A DNA stretch of 64,000 nt. It comes from Triatoma infestans. Its lineage: Eukaryota > Arthropoda > Insecta > Hemiptera > Reduviidae. The stretch covers positions 124,001-188,000 of the forward strand of contig JAAEAF010001907.1 of NCBI GenBank assembly GCA_011037195.1, given 5' to 3'. The number at the start of each line of letters is the position of its first letter. The stretch's first letter is position 1. The position numbers and the translations under genes are program-made. The notes beneath the pieces were generated by a model. The model was not told the origin of the DNA and ran no database searches. It worked only from the letters and a program-made list of their open reading frames with translations. This document shows, one piece after another, positions 1 to 12,172 of the stretch.

Positions 1-1358
1 ACACCTCTCCGGGTAAAGACAAAATAGTATATCCAATTATTAATAATTTACCGAATTAAGAATAATGTTGAAATATTTAATACATTTTGGGAGAGTGGCA
101 AATTTCCAAAACAGTGGAAGGACTATTTAGTCATACCATTGTTGAAACCCAATAAATGTGAGTCATACCGGCCCATATCACTTTCTCCGTGCATGTTAAA
201 AACCTTTGAAAGAATGGTCAAACGCCGTTTAGAATGGCATGTTGAAAGAGAAAACACTTTAGCCCCTACTCAATTTGGCTTCCGAAAAGGTATGTCTACT
301 ATGCATTGTGTATCACGTCTAATTGTAGACATTCAAAATGTTTTCTCCATAAATAAATCAACTTTGGCATTGTTTTTAGACATAAAAAAAAGCATATGAT
401 AACGTTTACCTTCCAGGCTTAGCGAGGAAAATGAAATTGGTGGGTATCCCTTACAAATTTATAAATAATATTATGATATTATTAGCTGAGGGTAACATGT
501 ACGTGAAAATGAACGACGTTATTGGTCCAAGAGTAGCAAACAATGGCCTTCCGCAAGGGTCCATATTAAGCCCACTATTATGAGCTATATATACCTTTGA
601 TCTGGAAAACATTCGTTAATGATTTATACTGATGGGTCAAGATATAACAATCAGTGCGGTTGCAGCTTTTATGATCCTCAAAGTCACGTAGAAAAAATGT
701 TTAAGTTACCAAGTTTAGCTAGTGTTTACATGTGAAATTGTTGCAATATTAGAAGCAATCAAACATGTCCAGACTTTGAGTGTAAGTGAAGTCTTATTAT
801 TAACAGACAACCAGAGTGCGTTGTCGAAATTAGCAAATTATATGATACTGTCCAATTTAAACCATCTAGAAACTGAAATTATTACTAGATATAATAATTT
901 GAAAAATATTGGCATAAATGTCAGGTTTGTTTGGATCAAAGCTCACATAGGCATTAGAGGAAATGAATATGCAGACGTATTAGCAAAAAGAGCCACTATT
1001 CCCATAAGTGTAACTCCCATGGAGGGATTCACTGACAGAATTAAAATCATCTATTATGAAAAGATGGCAGATTAAATTCGCTACTGGCGATAAAGAGATG
1101 TTTCATAAAAGAATTAACCCAGAAGTAAATAAACAACCTTGGTGTAGTGAACATGTTTTGAAGAAGTATGTAATCAAAACTATCTGCCGACTCAGATCTA
1201 ACCATGGCATATTTAAGGAGTATCTCCATAAAATAGGTGCGGAGCGATACCCTTACTGTATACTATGTGGAGAGGTGGAAAATTTAGAACACATAATCAT
1301 GATTTGTCCAGCTTTTAATCACAGAGGAATGTTTTGTTCAATAAACTTAGTTCAATAA
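1..1358 (+). pseudogene. Broken RNase H-bearing non-LTR retrotransposon (LINE ORF2 remnant)
   Basis: The window opens inside a reverse transcriptase. Conceptual translation shows SPGKDK at the very start, WESGKFPKQWKDYLVIPLLK, then SYRPISLSP, QFGFRKG, a FLDIKK(A)YDN block and NGLPQGSILSPLL. A RNase H domain follows (IYTDGSRYN near 620, LLTDNQSAL near 800, VWIKAHIGIRGNEYAD near 930), then a Cys/His C-terminus (YPYCILCGE...HIIMICPAF, about 1247-1314). This order (RT, RNase H, CCHC tail) is that of I-superfamily LINEs. The copy is dead: a frameshift in the A-run near 385, a stop near 582, loss of the whole YADD catalytic region between about 590 and 615, a one-base shift near 720 and another frame change near 1070. 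The 5' part lies off the left edge. The exact clade is not settled. Confidence 0.85.
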
Positions 1359-1960
1359 TTACAACTCCATTCAACTACATAACAATTCTAAGGATAGAGG
1401 ACATAAAAGTGACAGAATTTATAGTGGAATATTTAAGTCAAATTGAGGTCAAAATATAGTGTGCGCTTAAAAGTTTAGTCTTCCAAATTATTTTAATATA
1501 AATATCTGTAGTGTTTTAATTTAGGTATAAGTCAAAAGGAGTAGAGGAATATCGAGTACTCTACTCCACCCAAGCTCGTAGTTTTGAGTGAGAATGTATT
1601 GGGTGAATCTAAAGTATGTTTGGTGAAGATGAAAAATAAATTAGATTAGGCTTAATTAGGTTTGAATGAATGTATTTATTAGCATGAAAGTATTTATTGG
1701 CGAGAATGGTTTAGGTTAGAATAAGTCTGTATATATGTTTTTATTTTAGGTTTAAGTACAAAAAGGAGTAGAGCAATATCAATTACTCTACTCCTATCGG
1801 TGCGAATGTTTTTTGGTGTACATGCGTCATTTTGTTTGTGTGTGGATCTGAAGTGGGACAGCATTCCGGTACAAAAGTGAACATTTAGTGTCTTATAGTA
1901 ATTTAAACAAGATAAAATAGTTTGCAAGCTATGTACAATTAAGAGCTATGGCTGTATGGC
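1359..1960 (+). repeat. LINE 3' tail with two copies of a stem-loop module
   Basis: Downstream of the LINE coding remnant, two related blocks start with TTTAGGT(A/T)TAAGT and contain GGAGTAGAG, about 12 nt, CTCTACTCC: 1538-1567 and 1765-1794. The arms are perfect 9-bp inverted repeats and the modules are about 227 bp apart. This looks like a tandemly duplicated 3' UTR; LINE 3' UTR hairpins are often what the element's RT recognises, but that role is inferred here. Confidence 0.55.
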
Positions 1961-1967
1961 GTCAAGG

Positions 1968-2215
1968 CAATGCCAAAAAAAAAAAAAATTCGTGGCCATT
2001 TTCATGAAAAACAACTTCCAGTGGTTTGCTAGAAACCGACGTTTCACCTATATTGCAATAAGCTTCTTCAGGGTCATTATACGTTATTAATATCTCCATT
2101 TGCTTTCAAAGTTTAACGTCCCTGAACAAGCTCAATGCAATATTGTCGAAACGTTCTAGCAAACCACTGGCGCGGTGTCAACCCAGAAACTCGAAAGTGT
2201 TTTTTTGTTAGATAA
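1968..2215. repeat. Fold-back element, family B, copy 1
   Basis: The arms are inverted: the left arm, about 2008-2075, contains CCAGTGGTTTGCTAGAA and a GTTTCACCTATATTGCAAT block, and the right arm, about 2117-2172, contains the reverse complement. On the minus strand, 2041-2071 reads CTGAAGA-A-hairpin-GAAAC, a hammerhead-like core. The right arm has the same arrangement on the plus strand, but its first box is mutated to CTGAACA. A second diverged copy lies at 42650-42872. Confidence 0.6.
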
Positions 2216-2865
2216 ATGTAAGGGTTTTTCTTCAGATCATAATACCTGCCATTTTCATAGACTTAGCATTGTAGTACAGTCACTTTAGTCTCCTAGGCTA
2301 AAAATAATTTAGTATGTTTATCCAACTTACCATACAACACACAATAGCGTTTGGGATTCATTAAAAAAAAATAAACTAAAACATACTTTAAAAAAACTTT
2401 GTATCCCAAATTGTTGGGTCTTTATATAAGCAGTTAGAAAATCTAGTAAATCCGCTCGTTTCGTTACCGAGAAAATCGTGGTAATCTTAAAAAAAAAAAA
2501 AAGTTCAATATTTATACTCCGTTCAACCGGTTTTCTTTGGGATTTTACCAAACACATTCAACTTTCATTAACAAGAGTAGAAACCATATAAGACACCGAA
2601 TGGCACTTTATGACAATTTCACTCATTCCCCAGCAATCCCATAATTAATTTGGTCAGTAAAAATATTTCAAATTAAAAGAGAAAGATTTCTGAGATTGAT
2701 CGGCCGTAGTGTGCTTCTTCTTTTCTTTAAGTCTGACTGATGTCTGATATTCCTCCATTTCAAGACGTCATCAAGTTCGTGTATAGAAACTGCTCTTACA
2801 CTTTCAATTTTCTATCGTTGTAGAAAATTACACCAACTAAATTAATTGTATCTAGAGAAACTTTA
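2216..2865. other. AT-rich spacer
   Basis: No gene, RNA or clear repeat is seen. The stretch lies downstream of the visible ubiquilin exons and could be intron or 3' region of that gene. Confidence 0.5.
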
Positions 2866-3840
2866 AAGATCTGGTATGAAGAAACACTCACACTGTTTTC
2901 TCTTACTCCTCTTACTTAATATAGTATAAATATATAAAATAAAAATGTTCTTTAAATTTCAAATTTTGCTCAAACGTCCTAAAATAAATATACAGATCGT
3001 GGAAAAACATGTAACAATCTACCAACAGAGGCAGATAGAGAATGATTACATTGTAGAAAGAGCTAATAATGAACAAACACATTTGTTTGCTTGTCTTCAA
3101 TTTTGTTCACAATCTAAACTTAACAATATTAACTTTTTTGAGAAAAACCATACACTTGCCCTCCGCTCAAAACTTCTTTAAATGATCTTTGGCGAAACAA
3201 AGTTCCCAACAAAATTGAGAGGTCTCTGTATTCAGAGTGACTGTAACAAATTTTATGAAATCTATCGGTTTTTATGAATCAAGATTTATTCATACAGATT
3301 TAACTTCAGGAAAAACGCACTTCTTGTTAACCGATTTTCTTTAAACTCGATAACTCGATATTGGGACCATATTTAATTCTATTTAATATTATTCAGATTA
3401 TACAATTATTTAATAAATTGAAATAGCACTTTAAAAGAAAACATAACCCCACCTCTCCGCCAAATAACTCTTTTAAATGAATTTTCCCAGAGAAATGTTT
3501 CAAATAAATGTCGTAGCTCTTTGTATGTGAGTATAATGTAAATAGCATCATAAAATTGTAAAATCTATTCAGTAAAGTGGTACTTCCAGTTGAAGAATTT
3601 GGGCAGGTAAGTTCCTGCCGGATCCCATGATGTGTGATACCCACATGTAATGTCAATTTTGAACTTAATGCGATTTTCGTTTTAGAGCCATGCTGTTCAC
3701 ATACACAACCACACCATTTTTCTAAAATCTATTTTTTTGGACTAAGGTGACCTAGGAACCGTGTAATTCTACTGAAAAGTCTACACCGAAAATTTGACAC
3801 GTACAATACTTTCTGTAAGAGCAATTAGAAAAAAGTAAAA
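2866..3840 (+). repeat. Family D dispersed repeat, copy 1
   Basis: The copy starts with the family's left-end motif (AGATCTGGT.TGAA..AACACTCACAC, then a TTTTCTCTTACT block) at about 2868-2915. It continues through the shared middle, CATAACCCCACCTCTCC near 3443, AAATGAATTTTCCCAGAGAAATG near 3475 and GTAAAGTGGTACTTCC near 3575. It ends with CGAAAATTTGACACG near 3788 and a degenerate AGTAAGAGAAAGT end near 3815-3838. No coding capacity is visible. It lies directly next to the last visible ubiquilin exon, probably inside that gene's intron. Confidence 0.65.
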
Positions 3841-3912
3841 ACGAGCATCTTCTGATGGCCACAATCTCAGGTACAATCCACCTCCGTGACCAAACACCTA
3901 ATCCAAACTTAC

Positions 3913-6900
3913 CTTGGATATTTGCTTCATGGTTGAGAAATCCCATAGCAGTCAGCTGTTCTAACTGGGACCTGTATCGTTCTTCCGGTGGCAAACTACT
4001 AGAATTGTTTTGAACTACCCTCGATAACTGAAAATAAAAAAAATAGTTTCCTATTTTGTTTAATGTCAATAATTATAATCTAACGCAATGTAAAAGAACA
4101 ATAGAGACACTAACAGCACTGGCCACTTGTGACATATAGTACTGTTGTGGCGATGTAGTAGAAGTGGTATTATTGCCGCCTCCAGTGGTGGCGGTGGTAT
4201 CCGTTCTCTGCGTTGCATTGTTGATTGGATTCAAACTTGGTAATCCACCACCACTTAGGCCCATCCTACAGTAACAATAATAATGAGCATTAAACTAATC
4301 GTATCTCTAAACAAATATATGATGCAACAGGCCATAAAAGAGCATGACGATGGTGATTTTTATTGGAGTATGTCCGCAAGTCTCTATAGTAAGAATGCTT
4401 CGTCGTTGCCATTTGGCTACACAGGGCTAAATTTACATCTAAAATTTTTTTCTACAATATCGTGATCATATTGTGATCATCGACCGGTCTCATTCGCTCA
4501 TCTATAGGTTGGCGTAAGCAGTATGTGAATGTGCGTTTACTGTTATTTGGAAGATTCCTTTATAAGTCTGAACAGAGTAAAAGGTGGGACTTATTGATGT
4601 TATGGATAACTTCTCCATAACATCAATAAGTCCCACCTTTTACAAAAATAACTTCTTTTGATAAGAGTTTTAAATTTCACAATATGGTGGGTGACCAACT
4701 TGATTAAATTCAAAACGAAATATACTATTACGAAAACAACCTCAACTGTTTTTCAGCACTGGACCCAACCACCTTTCTACTTAAAAAAAATTAAATTAAC
4801 GGTTTTGGGAGAGGTGTTCCACGAAAATTAAATAGTATCCTTTAAAGCAGACTTCGAAAGAAATAAATTAAATAATATTTATATGGCATAAATAAATATA
4901 TATAATAAAAGTTAATGAGAATTAGGTTATATACTTGAAACCATAAAATTTCTGTAAATAATTAGCCTACCTCAACTAAACACATATTTATTCTACATTC
5001 CATTTTATATCATGTGGGGAGCACTTAATGAAGGAAGAACTGGAGGGGGAAAGAAGGGAACAGCCACACCTTGAGGAATTAGCGTTCCTGCGCTCCTACG
5101 GATATCTCTGCCAAACTACTACCATAACAGTTATACTGATAACCTGCTTTGAATTGAGCCTGCAGAGGGAATTGAAGTGGGCAATTATTTTGATTAGGGT
5201 GCCTATTAATAAGAAGCTGCACAACACCACACACACACACAACTTCACTTCCAAGTGAGCGTTCTTTCGCCGTTAGAGACAAACCCTGAGTAAAAGGGGG
5301 CACCAAGTGCTTTCATGCGGAACAGGTTTTGGTTATTCCTACTCTCAGATACGGACGAATAAAATTCCCTTGTCTTCTCGGGCAATAGCAAATACCATGT
5401 CCTTCTAGTCCTGAGTTTTTCTAATTAGCTACGAAATATTAAATGCTTGTAGAAGCAGTGGTGGATACGAAGGCAAATTTACCGGGACTAAAAGATTTGT
5501 TGTAGCTCCCTTGGATATCAATGTATGTACATAGAATACAGTCGTCTGTAAAGTGTACAATTTTTAAGTGTAAGCTGTGGCACAATACGCACAGAACTGC
5601 ATTAAACCATTTTTTTTTTAAATTGTAAGTTTTCTTGGCGAGGCAGATGGTAAATTGGCTTGTAGGTAGGCTAATTCCAAACAGATGCACATATCAACCA
5701 CCTCCGAGTTGTTGGAGGGGGTCATGATGGTTGTTCAAGTTGTTAGACTGGGATACTTACTGGGACGCCAAGATCTTTCTGGTTACTGGATAGTTTACAC
5801 AGTTTAATAATAATTTACCCAGTTTAAAATACCACACTGTCATTAGTTCAAAGGTCTATACTAACGATGATGCAAGCGATGGTGCTGCAGCCTGCAACTG
5901 TTCTAAACCTTGTTGTATTTGTTGTATTGCACCTAAAGCTTGAGGGTTTGTAATCAAATTCTGCACCTCTGGATTCTGTAGCTGGGCCAATAGTTGGGGC
6001 ATCATTTCACGCATCTGTGACTATAAACAAAAGAAATTGAAAAAAATACTGATTTTTATAAAGAATTTCTTTAGACAAACGTGTAAGATGTTTGGCTATA
6101 TAAATATTAGTTCCATGGATTTTTTGGATGGCTGTGACTTCTTCGACGACCAAGCTATTGTTATTCAGCGTTCGGTTTGATGGATTAAAAAAAACTTAAA
6201 GTAAAACATACCTGCAGTTGTGGATTATTAGCCAGTAAAGGATTCTGGGACAACATTGTGGAAGCAAACGCGGGGTCAGCGGACATCGTCTGCAGTATAG
6301 ATTGCATATACGGTGCTTGCAGCATGTTTTGCATCAGTTGAGGATTATCTATCATCTGCTGCATCAATGACTGCATACCAGCTGAAGTGAATAGATTGCC
6401 CATACCACCACTTCCAGCTGCGGCAGCTGTATTACCCGATGTATTTCCTCCACCGCTGTCCGTCCCAGCGCTACTACCAGTATTACTTCCGTTTCTAGTT
6501 GCTGCATTGCCGCCAGACCATGGATTTGGCAATGGATCTACATTTTCTTGACCTTGTTGTGGATTGTTTGCGCCCTCTGTGAAGAAAAATTGAAAAATAT
6601 ATGTTCTTACACATAAGATTTATGACGATAAGAACAATTTCTGTCACAAGCAGAAAAAAAAAGAATAAAATTGTAGATAGTAGATCGAAAATAATTTTTC
6701 CTGTCCTGTAGCATCCCAGGGGCGCGTTTCTATTGGGTTTTGTTAGGGTTATATAATAACAATCGATATGGACCAGTTTTTAGCTATGTCACAAAAATAG
6801 TTTCATTTCTGTTTCTACCATAAGCCCAAGTTCAGATTTTCTGCCTTTCGGCGATGGCTCAATCTCTTGAACATCTAAATGGATAAGATATTTTTCCTCC

Positions 6901-9900
6901 TTTTTTTGAGGGGCTTGCATCTGTATTTAGATGGAAAAGCTAGAAAACTAAATCCATTTCTAACAAGAATTTTTAGTTGAAGAAGTGATTCAGTAATTGC
7001 GCGCAAAGAGCTTCTGTACTGATTAATGTTATAAACTAGGGGGGCAAGAAAAGCTCACCAGAATTGCCAGAAACAAGATTTGCAAATGGATTCTGTCCAA
7101 ACTGTTCAGAGGCTGCGTTCAACATAGGCTCTTGAATGTCTCTATACATCCTCTGCAGAGCGTTATAACCACCTGTGAAAAAGTACAATAAAGCAATATA
7201 TCTACAAAACAATTATTATTACATTCTGTATTAAATTAACAAGGAAAATAACCTGGTATAGATTCTAGATTTGACATTGCACGATCTTGGGTACGCATTA
7301 ATTCTTGTAACATTGATGGATTCCTGGCAAGTTCCATGGTCTGACGCAGGAGTTCAGGATTGTTAAGCATATGGTTTATTTCAGGATTCCTCTGAAAAAT
7401 AAATAAATAAACAATTAAATAATTAGGAACATGAAAATATAACAGAAAGCAGGAAGAAGCGGCAGTTATTTCAATACATTATACCAGGAATGCAATTTCT
7501 GTTACGTTGAAGCTATCTCTGGAAATGTAAACTGGTACTAAATTTATTGTATTAAACCTAACAACGTTGAAATTTATAGAAAAGTCAAGGAAGGGCTACT
7601 GTATCATCTAAAGTTAATAATATGGAATTACCAGATATCATAAAGTTTTTAAATAAAAACAGGGAAAAAATCTGGAGTGAAACTCTCACTAAACTTCCCT
7701 CTTACTGCAATCATTAAAGCTGTACTGGCAAACTTGATTATAAATCTTTATCCCCTTAATAACCACTAGAGAGTAATTATTTTTGAAAGAAAAGAAAATT
7801 AGAAAAGAGATGGAACTGAAACCTTCATTTTCGGATAACTTTGTATCAACTTTCAGTTCCCTGTAATTTTTCACATTTTTATTGAATGTTTGTTAAAAAA
7901 AACACGCACACATACAGACGACAGAGAGAAAATATTTCTGGTAAACCTTACCGACCATAATACTTCTTGTAACAACAAAAAAATAAAGTGAAAAGAAATT
8001 TACTTACATCTACCAATTCTTGCATTTGCGGATTAGACATAATCAGTTGTCGCATGCTATTTGGATCGGACATAAGCTGTTGGACTAATGGATTGTTCAT
8101 AATTTGGCTAAGTGATTCCGGATTTGTGAATAATTCTCTTTGCATCCTTTGTTGTAAATCCATAAGACTAGTTGAGTTAAGACCAAGACCTGATAAGCCA
8201 CTGGCAAATCCTCCAGCAAAATTAAATGGGAAATTTCCCGCGCCAGTTCCTGTTCCTGAACTGCCAGTGTTGCCTTTAAATAAAATATGATGAAAAACAT
8301 GTCCATTAAAGTTGTTTCTTTCATTGTGTTCAGCAAGAAGAAAGAAAAACAAAAATTTACCTGCAGTATTCTGTTGTTGAGCAGAAGCTGTTGCATTGTT
8401 TGGTTGTTGATTCGATGTTCTAATTACCAGATGTACTACAACTCCATCTTTAATGTTGTGTGTCTTTAGCGTCTCCGGATCTTTCATAATCTTCCCAGCA
8501 AATATTAGACATACATGTTCCACAGCACAAGAAAATTTCTTTGACACCAGTTCTTTAAACTATGATAAGAAACATTTTTCTTAAAAAAAAAATGGTGATA
8601 ACATACGATAATTTGTAGATGGTGGCTTCAAGCACTTTTCACACTTGTTTACATTATGATTTTATCTAGTCTGTATTTTATAGTAGTCTATTAGATGAAT
8701 TTTTAAATTTGCATTTCTTTCTTAATATTTCATAAAAATTAAAAACTATAACTTCAGTAATTAAGAATATTGAATCAACAGAACTACATGTAAATTTGTC
8801 TATGGGAAATGACCAAACCCTTGAATTATTCAAAACCACTCTGAGACATAGAATTATCCCAAACAAAATACCGAACAAGAATAGTACCCAGACCTGAACC
8901 TGATCTATTCAAAATTAACAGCTGTTTGTACATACTACAATTATCTTAACTGCCTCTACAACATCCAATGCTGATCAAAGAGCCCAAGAACCTGATTTCC
9001 TCATAACTCATGTTAAAATAAAGTATTTCTTTCTCGGTTTCACGCACTCGAGAAAGGTCCCAATTTCGAGGAGATGTCTCATTAGATACAATGTCTCTAT
9101 TAAATCCTCAAGATTAGTTCCTTTAAGGAATCCTAGAAAATGCTTAAAATATATACTTGAAAAACACAGTAATATCTCATTGCCAGCCAATTGGGTGGCC
9201 CTCGACAATCAGCATTTTGGACTAATTGACAACTCACTAAGCTCAATCAAAAGCATTTCTTCTGAAAGAAGTTCTTCCTGAAAGCTGGAGAGACTTGTGT
9301 TCAGTAACGTTCTTGGAGAAAGATAACTCCTATTGTAATCTACAATATTTCAGAAACAACTGGAAAGGAAACACAATTTGAGTTATGGACTTTTACAGCC
9401 ACAAAATTATGAAAGCCAGGAAGATAAAAGCGCCCAACATATAAAAATAATAATTCCAAAGAAATCATAAAAACGTTATTGGATTTTGACAGATGAATCA
9501 AGTCCATAATAATTTTTAGAAATTGGAGTTATTCATTTATAGGTTGCAAAAATATAATTTCTTACTTCCATATCAACTGACAATTACCAACAAAATTATG
9601 GCTGAAAATAATTTTTCTGTGGACATTACAAAGTATTTCTTTAAAATGAAAACTACAAGAAACGAAATTTAGGGCGAGATCAAAAGCTAAATCTAAATAT
9701 TAAGACTTTTGGTGTATAAAATATAATTCAGACATTATGTCTTAATGCTACATTTTAGCGTTCGGCCTTACTTAAGCTAAGGCATTCTGATGACATCCGA
9801 ATTCGCAGAAATAGAACGAAGACACAAGTGATTGCTTAAGTGATGCAATCTGAATGCTGTACGAAAATTCGTCATGATCGTTCACATGAGTTTGATGTTC

Positions 9901-12172
9901 TTGTGAAATATGAAAGAAAGGATTTATTGATTAGAGATATATCATGGAAGGAGGATTCAAATTTTTCAGAAACTACACGAACATTTTCTTCAATTCCCCT
10001 TGAATATAGAATTAAATATGGTAATTGACATACTGAAATACTCCAAAACTTCGGGTTACTTTATTTCTCTTTAAGCAAATACTTGTCTACTGATTAGTTT
10101 GTTAAAGATAAAATTTATAATAAGGGACTTCACAAACAGTAATTCTGCATATGTTTTGCTATAACTGTGAAATCAATGTTATTTCATCAGAACACATGCA
10201 AAACTGAAATCAACCCCTTAGTGTTTGATGGTATGTCAATTTCAGACAAGCATAGAAAAACAACGTAGATGCTGAAACTCCACAGCTCATATAACATAAC
10301 ATTGTGCAACATTTCACAAAAAGAATATTTCCTGGAACTTGAACAAAACTTCTAAGGGTATGGACAATTTTCACAAAATTTATTGGAAATACGTTAAGAA
10401 GAAATATAGTTCTCCGAAAATCTCTTCCCTTGTTTCTTCCGACACGTGTTCAAAGTTCGGTTCAGAACCATTCTTGTAAAACTTTTGAAATCTTGCGTCT
10501 CTCTTCAATTTTGGGACAAACTGAACCCGGTTGGGAGAACTTCATGTCCGCTATTACGGTAGTCTTTTTTTTTTTATTATAGTATGTTTCTTAATAATTT
10601 AAGGTATTATGAATGTTAACACTGTATGAAGCAAAAAATTCAAACTCGCTCTAAAATCTCTAAACAATATGCTTTATTAGTGAATAAGTACATATCTGTA
10701 CTATATATTTTCATATAAAAACTTATCTTCGTATACTTAACAATATTCAGAGAAAAAAAAACTGCTTCATTAAGGGAAAAACGCGAACTTGAGGGTTCTA
10801 AAATCAAACAATATATTAAATACAAATTTTATAATTTTAAATGGACTTATTATTTTCAAATGCATTTATTTTGTCAATTTTTTTCTGTAAAAAAAAATAC
10901 TTTTATTAATATTAATTTACCGAATCGCCTAGGCTTATTTTTATCGAATTATCCACCTGCTTTACACGGTTATTAATCAAAAGCTCTGATGAAATTTTGA
11001 AAACTGATAAGCAGATTTCATTAGAATTGGTTATCGCCATAATACTGGAAGAATAAAAGTAAGGAATATTTTTGGGGTAAATAATAAAAGTCTATCATAA
11101 AAAAACTGAAAGTAGTACATAAGATAAATTATTTTACACCGAGGAACTAGGAGCGACTCGAATTATAATATTTCTAGATTTTATACATGCAAAAAACATT
11201 TGTGTTTTATATGTTGGTTACAAGAGTTCATTTTATCTTTGAAGATATCCGTAGCAATATGTCGATATGTGCGTTGTCGAATAATGCAGTCCTATAAACA
11301 AGAAGAAACAATAAGAATTTTTTATTCATACTGCAAAAAAAAAAGGCAAGAAAACTCATTACTAAAACAAAAAAAAGGATTCTATTAAAAAATTCAGCGT
11401 ATCACGACCCAACAAAGTACATATTAATTTATACTTTTCAATCAGCCTATTTGATTAGGAAATTCGAACTGTGTTTTTCCTCACTAATTGAAAATATTAT
11501 AAAGAAATGTTTACTTCTACAAAAATTATAATACTCTTACATTTTTTCCAAAAACCAGAAACATTTAAAACCATTAAAGCGAAGGGACACGTTAACTGAA
11601 TATATAATCAAATTATTAATTGATTAGTACTATCATTGCAAAATAGCAAATATTGCTCTCAGTTGAACATCCGGATTACTCAATAAGTGGACATACACTA
11701 AACACATAACTTACTTGTTTTTAAAATGTAGTTAAAATTTACAGTTAAAAACTTATTTTATAAAATGGGTAATCAGGAAATTAATTAATCATGATATGGG
11801 GGAATTTAAATCATGTTATGAATAATACAGTGGAAATGAGACATAAAAGTTTTCGAATACTATAGACTATTAAATTGCTAGCTTCATAACTTTGTATACC
11901 TAGTTCGCATCATTTTTAAGAATAATGTAATAACTCATATGTGTTATAATTCTATCTATGCACAAATAATGTAACATCTTATCGGCATCCACTCGGTTAG
12001 TCTAATAGAAAAAATTAGCCCAAATTCGCTCACTCCATTCATACAGATGTATATTTATTCAACTTACATCTTTAATGGTTGCATCTTCTTCCACTTCAAC
12101 GGTTTGTTTATCCTTTGTAGTTTTAACCACAACATTAATACTTTTTTTACTTTCTTCTTCGCCTTCTGCCAT
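3913..12172 (-). CDS. Ubiquilin (UBL-UBA proteasome shuttle factor), 3' end missing
   Basis: Ubiquilins carry ubiquitinated and mislocalised membrane proteins to the proteasome in the cytosol. Exons on the minus strand, each with consistent phase: 12068-12172, 8361-8559, 8008-8273, 7253-7391, 7059-7172, 6212-6576, 5866-6020, 4115-4265, 3913-4027 (536 codons). The start [19 protein letters not shown] opens a ubiquitin-like domain (about residues 10-80, with [14 protein letters not shown] and VHLVIR). STI1-like blocks follow, rich in Met, Asn and Pro ([26 protein letters not shown]; then [13 protein letters not shown] and [16 protein letters not shown]), with Gly/Ser/Asn-rich linkers between. 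The last visible exon starts the UBA domain ([21 protein letters not shown]) and ends in a good donor. The second UBA half (expected to start ALIATFGD) was not found down to position 1, so it is outside the window or lost. Donors at 4115 and 5866 are both GTTAGT. Confidence 0.95.
4266..5865. other. Ubiquilin intron 7: perfect hairpin plus degraded coding-like sequence
   Basis: The intron holds a perfect 30-bp inverted repeat (4577-4643) and, on the minus strand of about 5000-5760, broken coding-like stretches (for example [20 protein letters not shown] near 5190 and [16 protein letters not shown] near 5710). No family was recognised. Confidence 0.5.
4577..4643. repeat. Perfect 30-bp inverted repeat with 7-nt loop
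   Basis: The left arm 4577-4606 (starting GTAAAAGGTGGGACTTATTG) and right arm 4614-4643 are exact reverse complements around the loop TAACTTC. Either strand would fold into a 30-bp hairpin when the ubiquilin intron is transcribed. It could be the remnant of a fold-back element or a small-RNA precursor; the sequence does not decide. Confidence 0.9.
7665..7715 (+). repeat. Family D left-end fragment in ubiquilin intron 3
   Basis: ATCTGGAGTGAAACTCTCAC followed by CTTCCCTCTTACTGCAA matches the left-end motif of family D. The rest of the element is not evident downstream. Confidence 0.45.
8560..12067. other. Ubiquilin intron 1, AT-rich
   Basis: This 3.5 kb intron holds no recognisable gene or RNA. 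8900-9480 has slightly more balanced composition and may be an old decayed repeat, but no protein family could be read from it. Confidence 0.5.

Noticed and set aside
722..1075. A separate small host gene in the left region
   Set aside because: It is the RNase H part of the LINE, confirmed by TDNQSAL and KAHIGIRGNEYAD in order.
7948..8547. A single 199-codon protein on the minus strand
   Set aside because: It is a read-through of ubiquilin exons 2 and 3 and the intron between them.
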